From Firmicutes bacterium CAG:194 (GTDB lineage Bacteria > Bacillota > Clostridia > Lachnospirales > Lachnospiraceae), in contig HF995228.1 of assembly GCA_000432915.1 (NCBI GenBank), positions 10,844 to 74,843 on the forward strand: 64,000 bases of DNA, given 5' to 3'. This document shows positions 17,959 to 26,682 of the stretch, one piece after another (position 1 is the stretch's first letter; each line of letters starts with the position of its first letter). Under the pieces are notes generated by a model. That model did no database searches, had not been told where the DNA came from, and was given only the letters and a program-made list of their open reading frames with translations. The translations under genes were made by a program, and so were the position numbers.

Positions 17959-18636
17959 ATGTCAAAAAATTTTGCATCATATGGAACCGTTTTACAGAAA
18001 AATCCATTGTTTCATGGAATTCCGCATGCAGAACTGCCCTGTGTTCTCGAAAAACTGAAAGCGCACACCAGACATTATACAAAAGAAGAAACGATCCGCC
18101 ACTGCGGTGATGCTGTCAACTTTATCGGTATTGTACTGCAGGGTGATATCCACATCCTGCAGGATGATTATTACGGCAATCGCAGCATCACTGCCTCTGT
18201 TTCCGCCGGTGCTCTTTTTGCAGAGGCTTTTGCCTGTGCAGACATCACAGAGCTTCCTGCCACGATCGTCGCCGCCACAGACTGTCATATCTTAACCATC
18301 AGCAGTCATGCCCTGCTGCACGCCACAGATGAAAGCTGGACTTACCACACTGTCCTGATCCGGAATCTGCTTGGCATCGTCGCACGCAAAAACATGTATC
18401 TGAACCGGAAGCTGAAATATACTTCCCACAAAACAACGGCAGAAAAGCTGCTTGCCTATCTGAATGACCAGGCAAAAGAAAAAGGAACAAATGCTTTCTA
18501 TATTCCGTTTAACCGACAGCAGCTTGCCGATTATCTCGGCGTAGAAAGAAGCGCCATGTCTGCAGAGATCAGCAGACTCGCTTCTCTTGGTCTCCTCGAA
18601 ACACGGCGCAGTTATTTTAAATTATTAAAGCCGTAA
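17959..18636 (+). CDS. Crp/Fnr-family transcriptional regulator
   Basis: 225 residues: a cyclic-nucleotide-binding-like beta domain (about 25-120), a dimer helix, and a C-terminal helix-turn-helix (NRQQLADYLGVERSAMSAEIS, read in two overlapping halves) typical of Crp/Fnr proteins. I see no cysteine set at the N terminus for an Fe-S cluster of the FNR type, so the signal is unknown. AAAGGAG lies five bases before the ATG. Divergent from the ferredoxin-like gene, which it probably activates. Confidence 0.88.
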   Translation: MSKNFASYGTVLQKNPLFHGIPHAELPCVLEKLKAHTRHYTKEETIRHCGDAVNFIGIVLQGDIHILQDDYYGNRSITASVSAGALFAEAFACADITELPATIVAATDCHILTISSHALLHATDESWTYHTVLIRNLLGIVARKNMYLNRKLKYTSHKTTAEKLLAYLNDQAKEKGTNAFYIPFNRQQLADYLGVERSAMSAEISRLASLGLLETRRSYFKLLKP

Positions 18637-18777
18637 TTCGATGTTGCTGTCCGTGATGAATCAGCACTTTCCCCGGTCGTTTCCAAATGCTTTTCCTTTA
18701 TCAGAGACTACCGTTTTCCGGCTGTTACAGATACCTTTTCGGCTTAAACTGCCTTTTTGTCCGGCTTTGTAAATTTT

Positions 18778-19170
18778 CTATCGCATTCTCATAACCGCTC
18801 CCAGCACGATGAAAAGCCCCATACACAAGAACAGAATCGTATCCGGTCTTACTTTTCTCAGAAAAATACAGGTTTGTGGATGCTTGGAATTGATGTAGAT
18901 CGGATGGATATTGCCATGTTCCATATTTTCCGTCAGCTTTTTATATGGCACATTTTGTGCCAGTTGACTTTGAAAACTAACGCCCTGATAAGTATAAGTA
19001 AAAACAGGTACATCTACCTTTCGTATGCCATATCTGCCGCCGCCATAATAAGTCCTGTATCCCGTATGCTCTGCCTCTATCTGCTCTGTACACAGAATCA
19101 GGATACACAGATCCCTTACGCCTAACAAAAACACACCGATACCAATTACAATAAATAATACATGCTCCAC
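18778..19170 (-). CDS. DUF3592-like membrane protein
   Basis: 130 residues with a membrane helix at each end (about 3-26 and 107-127). Between them is a beta-rich segment with VFTYTYQGVSFQSQ and IHPIYINSKHPQ, the pattern of DUF3592 proteins. Function unknown. It stands alone; the 140 bases between it and the Crp/Fnr gene show no feature I can name. Confidence 0.7.
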   Translation of the reverse strand: MEHVLFIVIGIGVFLLGVRDLCILILCTEQIEAEHTGYRTYYGGGRYGIRKVDVPVFTYTYQGVSFQSQLAQNVPYKKLTENMEHGNIHPIYINSKHPQTCIFLRKVRPDTILFLCMGLFIVLGAVMRMR

Positions 19171-19297
19171 GGCTTTCTCCTCTTATCCATCCGGTAATCC
19201 GATCAAATTTGTTCTTTTCTTTTTCTTATTATAGCTTATATTCATAGGAGACACAATTCTTTCACATACTAAACCAATAAAATGAAAGGAGTTTTCT

Positions 19298-19957
19298 ATG
19301 GAATCTGTATTTACGATCGAGCAACTACGTCCCATTCGGGATGGCTTTACCATATCCAGAGATACAAAACTGGGCAATACCACAAAAGTTACCCCTTTCT
19401 CACTCGGAAAGGATACGTCCATCAGCCAGGAAAGCTATGACCGTATGACCATGTACATTGGTGCGGCGGGTCAGGGCACTTTCCTGATCGGAGAAGATGC
19501 AGCACAGAAACTGCTTTTACCTGATACGGTGCTGATCGTTCCCGGCAGAACATTATGCGGAATGGAAACAGACGCCGGCATGGTTTACACAGTGATCATA
19601 TTGGAAAACAACACAGAAAAGGAGATTATTATGAACCCAAACGCGAAAACAAACGAAGTATTTGAACTGAAGAATCTGATCGACTATGAAGAAGGCAGCA
19701 TTGCCAACATGGATGTTGTCAGCAATCCTACCATGAAATATGTTCTTATGGCATTTGATGAAGGAACCGGTCTGACGCCACACCGTGCACCGGGCAATGC
19801 GATCGTATTTGCACTCGAAGGCAAGGCTACGATCGGCTATGAAGGAAAGGACTATGAACTTTCCGCCGGAGAATGCTTCCGCTTTGAAAAGAACGGTCTG
19901 CACTCTGTCACAGCAAACGGCAGATTTAAAATGGCATTATTACTTGTTCTTGCATAA
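19298..19957 (+). CDS. Tandem-cupin protein
   Basis: 219 residues with two cupin-like domains. The N-terminal one (about 10-105) is divergent. The C-terminal one (about 120-219) shows PHRAPGNAIVFALEGKATI and LSAGECFRFEKNGLHSV, the two classic cupin motifs with possible metal-binding His and Glu. AAAGGAG lies seven bases before the ATG. Role unknown; small cupins like this often bind metals or sugars or regulate. Monocistronic by position. Confidence 0.75.
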   Translation: MESVFTIEQLRPIRDGFTISRDTKLGNTTKVTPFSLGKDTSISQESYDRMTMYIGAAGQGTFLIGEDAAQKLLLPDTVLIVPGRTLCGMETDAGMVYTVIILENNTEKEIIMNPNAKTNEVFELKNLIDYEEGSIANMDVVSNPTMKYVLMAFDEGTGLTPHRAPGNAIVFALEGKATIGYEGKDYELSAGECFRFEKNGLHSVTANGRFKMALLLVLA

Positions 19958-20095
19958 GCAATCATATCTCCGTTTGAAGAGATCGTGATATGGCAGCTGC
20001 CATAGTTGTAGCCGCCATAGATCATGCCCTTTTCTGCAGCAGATGGCAGTTTAAACGGTCCCGTTTCATATTCTCATATACTGTTGTATCCAAAA
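19958..20095 (-). pseudogene. Possible gene remnant in the cupin/HxlR gap
   Basis: Reading the minus strand, two frames give protein-like text that would join with one frameshift: LDTTVYENM, then GPFKLPSAAEKGMIYGGYN. No start or intact frame is present, and I could not assign a family. The call rests only on the protein-like composition. Confidence 0.25.
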
Positions 20096-20120
20096 AGTAA
20101 CCGTGGTAACCTATAACCGA

Positions 20121-20159
20121 TTGACAGGATTTGGGATATTACATTATAATCTGATGTAA
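20121..20159 (+). promoter_or_regulatory. Promoter and possible operator of the HxlR operon
   Basis: TTGACA (20121-20126) and TATAAT (20145-20150) are 18 bases apart. An inverted repeat TTACAT-N9-ATGTAA (20139-20159) covers the -10, the usual position for autorepression by an HxlR protein. Confidence 0.5.
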
Positions 20160-20194
20160 CACGCAAAAAGAATCTAATATAAGGAGCTGATAAT

Positions 20195-20515
20195 GTGCTG
20201 ACAAAAGAAGAATTACCGGAATGCCCAGTTGCTACTACCGTTGCTTTGATTGGAAGCAAATGGAAGTTACTTATTATAAGAAATCTGTTGCAGAGACCAT
20301 GGCGGTTCAACGAGCTTCGAAAGGATCTGGACGGGATCAGCCAGAAGGTGCTGACCGACAGTCTGCGTTCCATGGAAGAGGACGGACTGATCACCCGGAC
20401 GGTTTATCCGGAGGTTCCGCCCAGAGTGGAATATGCATTAAGCGACCTTGGAAAATCCTTAAAACCGATCCTGGATTCTATGGTCGCGTGGGGCAATTCA
20501 TATAAAAATATGTAA
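20195..20515 (+). CDS. HxlR-family transcriptional regulator
   Basis: 106 residues, the normal HxlR size. It shows CPVATTVALIGSKWKLLIIR and FNELRKDLDGISQKVL, then a wing ending ALSDLGKSL. Starts with GTG, with AAGGAG eight bases before it. The single N-terminal Cys (ECPV) is conserved in redox- or aldehyde-sensing HxlR proteins. It heads an operon with slyD and a gene of unknown function, which suggests a stress-type response. Confidence 0.9.
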   Translation: MLTKEELPECPVATTVALIGSKWKLLIIRNLLQRPWRFNELRKDLDGISQKVLTDSLRSMEEDGLITRTVYPEVPPRVEYALSDLGKSLKPILDSMVAWGNSYKNM

Positions 20516-20529
20516 AACGGAGGACAACT

Positions 20530-20955
20530 ATGAGCAATGTAGGAAAGAAATGTAAGGTACATTACACCGGCACCTTTAACAGCGGTGAAAAATTTGATTC
20601 ATCCTATGACCGCGGCGAGCCGCTGGAATTTGTCTGTGGTGCAGGCATGATGATCAAGGGCTTTGATGAAGCCGTAAAGGAAATGGAGACCGGTCAGATC
20701 ATTGATATCCATTTAATGCCGGAGGAAGCATACGGAATGCCGGATCCGCAGAATATCGTCACACTGGAACTTGGTCAGTTACCGGGTGCAGAAGGCTTAT
20801 CTGTCGGTGAGCATGTTTATTTATCCACCCCAACCGGGCAGTCTTTCCCTGTTACCGTGACAGCTAAGGACGATACCCATATCACGCTCGATGCCAACCA
20901 TGAAATGGCCGGAAAAGAACTGAACTTCAAGATCGAACTTGTTTCTGTAGAATAA
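20530..20955 (+). CDS. slyD: FKBP-type peptidyl-prolyl isomerase, SlyD-like
   Basis: 141 residues. The FKBP core opens KVHYTGTFNSGEKFDSSYDR and GEPLEFVCGAGMMIKGFDEA, followed by the flap domain of SlyD (about 70-120). The His-rich metal-binding tail of E. coli SlyD is missing. Cytoplasmic folding helper. It lies 14 bases after the HxlR gene and 11 before the next gene, in the same operon. Confidence 0.93.
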   Translation: MSNVGKKCKVHYTGTFNSGEKFDSSYDRGEPLEFVCGAGMMIKGFDEAVKEMETGQIIDIHLMPEEAYGMPDPQNIVTLELGQLPGAEGLSVGEHVYLSTPTGQSFPVTVTAKDDTHITLDANHEMAGKELNFKIELVSVE

Positions 20956-20966
20956 GGAGATTTCCT

Positions 20967-22010
20967 ATGGCAAATGAATCATTTTTTGTAGATGACCATG
21001 TCCGGCTCACCATGCAGGACATTGATCAGCAGGTACGCAGGTATCTGACTGCCTGTGAACGTGAAAAAGCCAGTTACCGGCTTGTGGAAGAAGCGATTGC
21101 CACACAGCTGATCCCCCAGGTGGAAAACCTCATGTCCAAAGATGCCATGAATGGTGGTATCCATCCGATGAAGCATCATACCTACCAGGGACATCCCGGC
21201 CTTTTCTGCTACAATATTTTCATCGTAAACTACGGATTTGCCAAAGGTCATTTGTATCATGAACTGGAAAAGATCGGCGATGTGCCGTTTTATGATGCGG
21301 GAAATATGATCGATGAAGGGAACCGGCTTCTTGCCATGATCGAAGATCTGGAGCAGGGCATATCCTGCTGGGACTTCCCCAAAAAATATTTCCGCATCCC
21401 CCGCTTCAAGGGAACGGACGGACTGCTTTCAGGCATCGAGCGTATGATCGATGATGCCATAAAAAGCGGTTTTGGCTGGGAGAAGATCAGCGACGAAATG
21501 TCATATTACAATACAACAACCGGTGAATGCGGCATTCTTCTGGATGTAGCCCCCGATAAGAAACTGGCGGATTATACCCTGTTTTCGTTTCTGAGCAATA
21601 ACAGACAGCCCTTGGGCGTCGGTATCCCTCATATGCTGTCTGACGGTCTGTATCTTAACGGAAAGATCAAACGGTACCAGTTACAGCTGCTGTTTACACT
21701 GGTCGATCCATTACATAATAAAGAACTGTTCCGGTTAAACCGTGCGGATTTTGAACTGGTCACAAAAGATATCGAGGCGGAAAATATCATGGACCGGGGA
21801 TACTTCTCAACACGCGTCAATATCAATCTGTTCCATGAAAATACGCAGCAGTTTTCCTCTCAGCTTCTAAAGAATAAAATATTCAGGCAATATCACCCAA
21901 AGCTTGGATGGATGGCGAATTCTAAACTCGGTATGAAATCCTACGCTTCTCTTGGGGAAGAATTTTATGACCAATATGAGACCGGCTTAAAGAAGCTGCA
22001 GGCCCGTTAG
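20967..22010 (+). CDS. Protein of unknown function
   Basis: 347 residues, soluble by composition, without a signal peptide or membrane helix. His-rich early segment (HPMKHHTYQGHPG), then mixed alpha/beta text. I recognise no family or catalytic motif. AAGGAG lies eight bases before the ATG. Last gene of the HxlR-slyD operon, so its expression probably follows the HxlR signal. Confidence 0.7.
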   Translation: MANESFFVDDHVRLTMQDIDQQVRRYLTACEREKASYRLVEEAIATQLIPQVENLMSKDAMNGGIHPMKHHTYQGHPGLFCYNIFIVNYGFAKGHLYHELEKIGDVPFYDAGNMIDEGNRLLAMIEDLEQGISCWDFPKKYFRIPRFKGTDGLLSGIERMIDDAIKSGFGWEKISDEMSYYNTTTGECGILLDVAPDKKLADYTLFSFLSNNRQPLGVGIPHMLSDGLYLNGKIKRYQLQLLFTLVDPLHNKELFRLNRADFELVTKDIEAENIMDRGYFSTRVNINLFHENTQQFSSQLLKNKIFRQYHPKLGWMANSKLGMKSYASLGEEFYDQYETGLKKLQAR

Positions 22011-22439
22011 ATATTTTCGGTACAATTTCTCACAGGCGTTGTTATAAGACGTTTCATGCAGCGGATCATACAATCTCATAAGCAGGGCAGATGGAATTGC
22101 CCTGCTTATTTCTGCGGATGCAATGCAATATTTCCACTGCAGCCGGACATACATCTGCGAAATCCAGTTCAGTAAAATACGATCACATTCTATAGCTTCC
22201 TTTCGTGGCGCACACAGTGAAAAATCGATACTGTTCTTCAGCTGCTTATAGCCTTTATTCAGCGCACTCCAGTTGCCAACATCCATCTTTCTTCTGATTT
22301 CCGAATGCTGCATATACACATCTATCATGGAACACAGATCGTATTCCGTGATCTCAGTCAGTTTGATAAACAATAAGGTATGAAGGTCTATGACATCTTC
22401 CAGATAGATTTCATCATACGCAGTCTTATCCGCTTCCAT
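21987..22439 (-). CDS. Hypothetical helical protein
   Basis: 150 residues, mostly helical and acidic at the start, with no motif I can name. The end overlaps the end of the plus-strand gene by 24 bases (convergent). It lies 15 bases after the DAK2-like small gene and may share its promoter, which carries a GTTAG-N6-CTAAC operator. Confidence 0.6.
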   Translation of the reverse strand: MEADKTAYDEIYLEDVIDLHTLLFIKLTEITEYDLCSMIDVYMQHSEIRRKMDVGNWSALNKGYKQLKNSIDFSLCAPRKEAIECDRILLNWISQMYVRLQWKYCIASAEISRAIPSALLMRLYDPLHETSYNNACEKLYRKYLTGLQLL

Positions 22440-22454
22440 TTTGTGTCTCCTCAG

Positions 22455-22745
22455 TCAGCCCTGCATTCCGTTTGCCTGTCTGATCATGTCCTCTACAACA
22501 ATATCGTAGATCTCCCCGAGTGTGTTGCAGTACTCTAAGATCTTCCACGGCTCGTTTGTATGGAAATGGATCTTGATCAGATCTTCATCTCCCGCTGCGA
22601 TCAGGCTGTTGCCTTCAAAATGCTCTGTGATGTAGTCTGCGATCGCATCCTCATCCAGATCCTCATCTCTTCTGTCGATCAGAAGCTGTGTATCATAACG
22701 ATATGCAAACTGATCATCTTCTGCATCAATTGAATTTACTCCCAT
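22455..22745 (-). CDS. Short stand-alone DAK2/FakA-like domain protein
   Basis: 96 residues. The segment IKIHFHTNEPWKILEYCNTL and the preceding SLIAAGDEDL match the middle domain of fatty-acid kinase FakA (YloV, DAK2-containing). The kinase (DAK2) and the DegV-partner parts are absent. Starts with ATG, with AGGAGG upstream. The promoter TTGCAA-17-TAAAAT is followed at once by the palindrome GTTAG-N6-CTAAC, also found in the feo region, so iron-dependent repression is likely. In Clostridia such short proteins are annotated as kinase-related; activity is unlikely without the kinase domain. Confidence 0.7.
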   Translation of the reverse strand: MGVNSIDAEDDQFAYRYDTQLLIDRRDEDLDEDAIADYITEHFEGNSLIAAGDEDLIKIHFHTNEPWKILEYCNTLGEIYDIVVEDMIRQANGMQG

Positions 22746-22795
22746 TGTGTGCCTCCTGTTATTATCTTCACTTTGCTGCCTGCCGAATTTGGCTG

Positions 22796-22811
22796 GTTAG
22801 ATATTTCTAAC
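22796..22811. promoter_or_regulatory. GTTAG-N6-CTAAC operator (DtxR-type) at the DAK2-like gene
   Basis: GTTAGATATTTCTAAC lies just downstream of a minus-strand -10 (TAAAAT, with TTGCAA 17 bases before). It covers the probable start of transcription, a repressor position. The same arms occur at 44125-44140 and 44738-44753. Confidence 0.6.
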
Positions 22812-22852
22812 CAATTTTACCATCCATTTGCCGGATTTGCAAATAGAACGCT

Positions 22853-23854
22853 TTATTTCTGAATCTTGAATTTTACTTTTTTTACATTGCCTGCTTTATC
22901 CACAATCTTCAATGTATAGGTACCGTTTTTCTTGATCGTTTTTCCGCTCTTGATCTTCTTTCCGTTCAGTGTGGCACGCTTCACACCGGAAAGCTTATCC
23001 CGGAAAGTGATCTTCAGATTCTTCTTGTATACCTTGTTGTTTTTCACGTTGGTGGTCGGCTTCTTACGGTCAACACAGAAAATGACTGTCTGCTTTGTAC
23101 CGGCTTCCGTTTCGATCTCTGCCTTGTAAGCGCCATCCTTCTTTACCGCAAATTCATTGCCTGACTGGGCCTTTCCATTTACACGGAACTGGGTGATCAC
23201 GCCCGGTGAAGAGACCTTCATCGTCACAAGCTTTTTATAAGCACCTTTGTTTTTCACACCGCTGACCTTGATCTTACCGGACTGCGCCACAGCTTTTGCA
23301 CTCATGGCATAGATACGGTCAGTCTTTTCCTTCACAAGTTTGACCGCATCAAATCTAACCGTTTTGCCATCTGCCTGCACTTCTCCGTTTGTTTTGGCTA
23401 CCTGAAACGGGAAACTGATCACAATTTCATAGCCGTCCAATCCGTCCAGATCACTTGTCATATTGGCATCTATCTGGCTCGTACTTGTCTGGCTGTCCTG
23501 TGCAATGCTCATAACAGCTTTGTCACCTGTCAGCTCCAGGAAAGAAGATTTCATCTCCTTCGCAGATGCTTTCTGACTCAGTATATAAGAATTGTGTTCT
23601 TTTCCGTTCAGTACTTTTGTACCGTTTGCCGTAAATTCCATTTCTTTCATGATCTCAGCATAGGTCTTTGCTGTGCTGCCCTGCTGGCTGTTCATATACT
23701 GCTCGATCTGCTTTTCTTCTTCGCTTGTTGTATCCACTTCCATCGAAACAGTTCCCGAAAGATCAGGATTGATCTCCATTTTTGCGCTCATGCCGCATCC
23801 TGTCAGAAGTGTGATACAAAGTGTTGTCAGTGCAACTGCAATTCTCTTTTTCAT
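22853..23854 (-). CDS. Lipoprotein with C-terminal Ig-like domains
   Basis: 333 residues from the ATG at 23854, chosen because GGGGGAA precedes it and because a lipobox LLTGC follows the signal helix. The mature part is polar. The second half shows two beta domains of the kind seen in bacterial Ig-like repeats (VKKDGAYKAEIETEAG; IKKNGTYTLKIVDKAGNV). Extracellular, membrane-tethered; binding or structural role probable, substrate unknown. Confidence 0.78.
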   Translation of the reverse strand: MKKRIAVALTTLCITLLTGCGMSAKMEINPDLSGTVSMEVDTTSEEEKQIEQYMNSQQGSTAKTYAEIMKEMEFTANGTKVLNGKEHNSYILSQKASAKEMKSSFLELTGDKAVMSIAQDSQTSTSQIDANMTSDLDGLDGYEIVISFPFQVAKTNGEVQADGKTVRFDAVKLVKEKTDRIYAMSAKAVAQSGKIKVSGVKNKGAYKKLVTMKVSSPGVITQFRVNGKAQSGNEFAVKKDGAYKAEIETEAGTKQTVIFCVDRKKPTTNVKNNKVYKKNLKITFRDKLSGVKRATLNGKKIKSGKTIKKNGTYTLKIVDKAGNVKKVKFKIQK

Positions 23855-23993
23855 GTAGTTCCCCCTTTTCATATGCATGTTATAAGATGATGTCCGCTTT
23901 ACTGCAATAGCTATTTCCAGTATACCTTGTATCAACTTTATATACCAGCATAATTTAAAAAATACCGCCAAAATACCGTCATATAAAAAATAT

Positions 23994-24025
23994 ACCGGAA
24001 CACAGGTTTTATCCCGGTTCCGGCG
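23994..24025 (-). terminator. Terminator after the P1B ATPase gene
   Basis: CCGGAAC and GTTCCGG form a stem in minus-strand orientation, followed by TATATTTTTTAT. Confidence 0.65.
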
Positions 24026-24057
24026 TTCTCTTATTCTGTTATAGAATGCGCTGCGGC

Positions 24058-26130
24058 TTACAGCAGATTTTTCATGCTGTCCATACCGATCAATAGTGTT
24101 GACGTATTATGCAAAAGAGCTGATGTCGTAGGCGGGATCACGCCTGCCACGCCTAATGCGATCAGTCCTGCATTAAAGGTCACGATCTGTCTGTAATTTT
24201 TATGGATCCGCTTCATCAGTGCCTCGCTCAGCATTTTCAGTATAACGATCTCATTCAGATCATCTGCACTGACTGTAATATCTGCAATCTCTCTTGCGAT
24301 CTCTGCTCCGTCACTGATGGCAATTCCGACATCGGCTGCGGAAAGCGCCGGCGAATCGTTGATACCGTCACCGATCATGACAACTTTATGTCCCTTTGCT
24401 TTCTCCTGCTGTACAAAATCGGCCTTATCCTCCGGCAGAACTTCCGCATAGAAATGATCCACACCGACGCTCTTTGCGATCGCTTCTGCTGTCCGATAGC
24501 TGTCACCTGTCATCATGACAATATTGGTAAACCCTTCTTTATGCAGCTTCCTGATCACAGACTTTGCTTCCGTGCGGAGCGGATCTTCAATACAGATCGT
24601 TGCTGCCAGCTTACCATCTATCGCCAGATATAAATGAGAATACTGCAGCGGCAGATTCTCAAACAATTCCTTCTTTTCTTCCGGAATCATGCACTTTTCA
24701 TCTTCAAATACAAAATGATAACTGCCGATCACAACACGCTTCTCTCCGATCGTACTTGCGATACCGTGCGCTACCACATAATCCGGTTTGGTATGCATTT
24801 CCTCATGCAGCAGATTTTTCTGTGTCGCAGCATCAACGACCGCTTTCGCCATAGAATGCGGAAAATGCTCTTCCAGACAGGCTGCAATACGCAAAAGCTC
24901 ATCCGAGGTCTTATCACAGAAGGATACCACAGATGCTACAGTCGGACATGCCTTTGTCAGTGTTCCGGTCTTATCAAATACGATCGTATCGGCTTCTGCC
25001 ATTGCTTCTAAGAACTTGCCGCCCTTTACGGTAATGTGATGGCTGCCTGCCTCGCGGATCGCAGAAAGCACGGAAATCGGCATTGCGAGCTTGAGTGCAC
25101 AGGAGAAATCCACCATCAGAATGGAAAGTGCCTTTGTGGCATTTCTTGTCAGAAGGTATGTCAGTGCTGTTGCGCCAAGGCTGTAAGGCACAAGCTTGTC
25201 TGCCAGATGGGCTGCCTTGCCTTCTACATTGGATTTCATTTTCTCCGATTCTTCGATCATCTTCACGATCTTTTCAAATTTGCTGTCATTTCCGACCTTG
25301 CTGACTGTGATCGTCAGTGTGCCCTCTTCCATCACAGTGCCCGCATATACGGATGCGCCCTCTGCTTTTCTGACAGCCGTAGCTTCGCCGGTCAGTGACG
25401 CCTGGTTGACCAGTGCTTCCCCTTCTGCCACCACACCGTCAAACGGAATGACATTACCCATATGCACAACAACCTGCTCTCCTGTTTCAATTTCATCGAC
25501 AGACACCAGAACCTCTGTCCCATCTACCTTTTTCCATGCTTTTGTCACATGCAGGGACAGGCTTCTTGCCAGATTATCGATTGACTTTTTATGTGTCCAC
25601 TCTTCCAGCAGTTCACCGAAACCGAGCAGAAACATGATCGAACCTGCTGTGTCCGTATCATTTCTTAAAACAGATACCGCAATCGCTGTCGCATCCAGCA
25701 CCGGTACCTCGATCTTTCCTTTCAGAAGTGTCTTCACTCCTTCTTTCATATACTTCAGGGACTGCCAGATGACATAGCAGGAACGGAGTGGCAGCGGAAG
25801 CAGCCATTTGATCGCATAATGCTTTACCACATGGCCGACCAGTTTTTCCTGATAATCTGCATTTAACGCTCTTCCTGAATTTTCGATCAGCCCCGTAGGT
25901 GCTTTTACTTCTTCATAGGCAAATGCCAGAAGCAGATCAATGATCTGTTGTCTGTCACCTGTATAAACGACCACGGCGTCTCCTGTCCGCTCATACACCT
26001 TCGCCTCTTTTACCTGCGGCTGTGTATGTAAATAGTAAAGAAGCAGGTCTGCCTGCGCATAACTCATGCGGTACTGCACAAGATGGATACGCATTCTTCC
26101 CCTTGCTTCATGCTTGATTGTAAATTTCAT
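24058..26130 (-). CDS. Heavy-metal P1B-type ATPase, unusual SCALK metal site
   Basis: 690-residue metal export ATPase. It has an HMA_2-like N-terminal domain without the CxxC pair (about 1-75), membrane helices, the actuator (SLTGEA), the phosphorylation site DKTGTLT, and GDGINDSPALSAADVG. The membrane metal motif reads DFSCALKLAMP where copper/zinc pumps have CPC, so the usual substrates are unlikely; manganese, iron or cobalt are possible. It follows a DUF6110-like gene and an intergenic hairpin, and a 17-bp palindrome overlaps the shared promoter. Related pumps with this motif are widespread in gut Clostridia. Confidence 0.85.
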   Translation of the reverse strand: MKFTIKHEARGRMRIHLVQYRMSYAQADLLLYYLHTQPQVKEAKVYERTGDAVVVYTGDRQQIIDLLLAFAYEEVKAPTGLIENSGRALNADYQEKLVGHVVKHYAIKWLLPLPLRSCYVIWQSLKYMKEGVKTLLKGKIEVPVLDATAIAVSVLRNDTDTAGSIMFLLGFGELLEEWTHKKSIDNLARSLSLHVTKAWKKVDGTEVLVSVDEIETGEQVVVHMGNVIPFDGVVAEGEALVNQASLTGEATAVRKAEGASVYAGTVMEEGTLTITVSKVGNDSKFEKIVKMIEESEKMKSNVEGKAAHLADKLVPYSLGATALTYLLTRNATKALSILMVDFSCALKLAMPISVLSAIREAGSHHITVKGGKFLEAMAEADTIVFDKTGTLTKACPTVASVVSFCDKTSDELLRIAACLEEHFPHSMAKAVVDAATQKNLLHEEMHTKPDYVVAHGIASTIGEKRVVIGSYHFVFEDEKCMIPEEKKELFENLPLQYSHLYLAIDGKLAATICIEDPLRTEAKSVIRKLHKEGFTNIVMMTGDSYRTAEAIAKSVGVDHFYAEVLPEDKADFVQQEKAKGHKVVMIGDGINDSPALSAADVGIAISDGAEIAREIADITVSADDLNEIVILKMLSEALMKRIHKNYRQIVTFNAGLIALGVAGVIPPTTSALLHNTSTLLIGMDSMKNLL

Positions 26131-26154
26131 AAGCTATCCTTACCTCACTACAAA

Positions 26155-26182
26155 GGAGCACCCGCCTCTCAGCAGGTGCTCC
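26155..26182 (-). other. Hairpin between the DUF6110-like gene and the ATPase gene
   Basis: GGAGCACCTGC pairs with GCGGGTGCTCC (one mismatch) on the minus strand, followed by TTTG. It may lower readthrough into the ATPase or stabilise the first message. Confidence 0.5.
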
Positions 26183-26195
26183 CTCTTTTTCTAAA

Positions 26196-26492
26196 TTATT
26201 CCGCGTCTTCAGATGCTTCCTGTGCATCTGCTGCAAATTCCTGTTCCTGCTGCAGGGCTCTTTCTTCATTTATGCTCTTAGCATCTGCATAAATATCTTC
26301 AGCGTTCTCCTGTACAGTAGAAACTGTCTTCATAACACAGTCCTTTGCTCTGAGTGCTGCTGCAGTACAGTTTGTATATACTTTCTTTGCATCCTTACTT
26401 GATAAGATCTTGATGCCGGCTGTACCAAATGCTACTCCTGCTGCAAAGATACCTGTTTTTTTCCAGTTAATTTCTTTGAAAATGTTACTCAT
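26196..26492 (-). CDS. DUF6110-like small protein
   Basis: 98 residues from the ATG at 26492 (AAAGGTG upstream). One weak hydrophobic segment (GIFAAGVAFGTAGIKIL) is followed by a helical, acidic tail rich in Glu and Ala. Similar small proteins sit next to HMA_2-type P1B ATPases in gut Clostridia, from memory, so a partner role for the pump is likely. It is the first gene of the pair and lies under the palindromic operator. Confidence 0.65.
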   Translation of the reverse strand: MSNIFKEINWKKTGIFAAGVAFGTAGIKILSSKDAKKVYTNCTAAALRAKDCVMKTVSTVQENAEDIYADAKSINEERALQQEQEFAADAQEASEDAE

Positions 26493-26528
26493 AATATCCA
26501 CACCTTTCTCTATCTGTATCTTATTATG

Positions 26529-26545
26529 GGTGCTATTATAGCACC
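26529..26545. promoter_or_regulatory. 17-bp palindromic operator over the -10 of the ATPase operon
   Basis: GGTGCTATTATAGCACC is a perfect palindrome that contains the minus-strand -10 TATAAT; TTGGCT lies 18 bases upstream. The placement fits a repressor that blocks RNA polymerase, presumably a metal sensor encoded elsewhere. Confidence 0.6.
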
Positions 26546-26682
26546 GGCACGGGCGGATAGCCAACTCTAACCCGCGCTTGCAACTGATAACTTTTCTCAA
26601 CAAGAAAAATGTAGACTTATAACCTGTATGCTCCTGTAAAATGAGACAGGAACAATCATCTCATATACAAAAATCCATCGCA

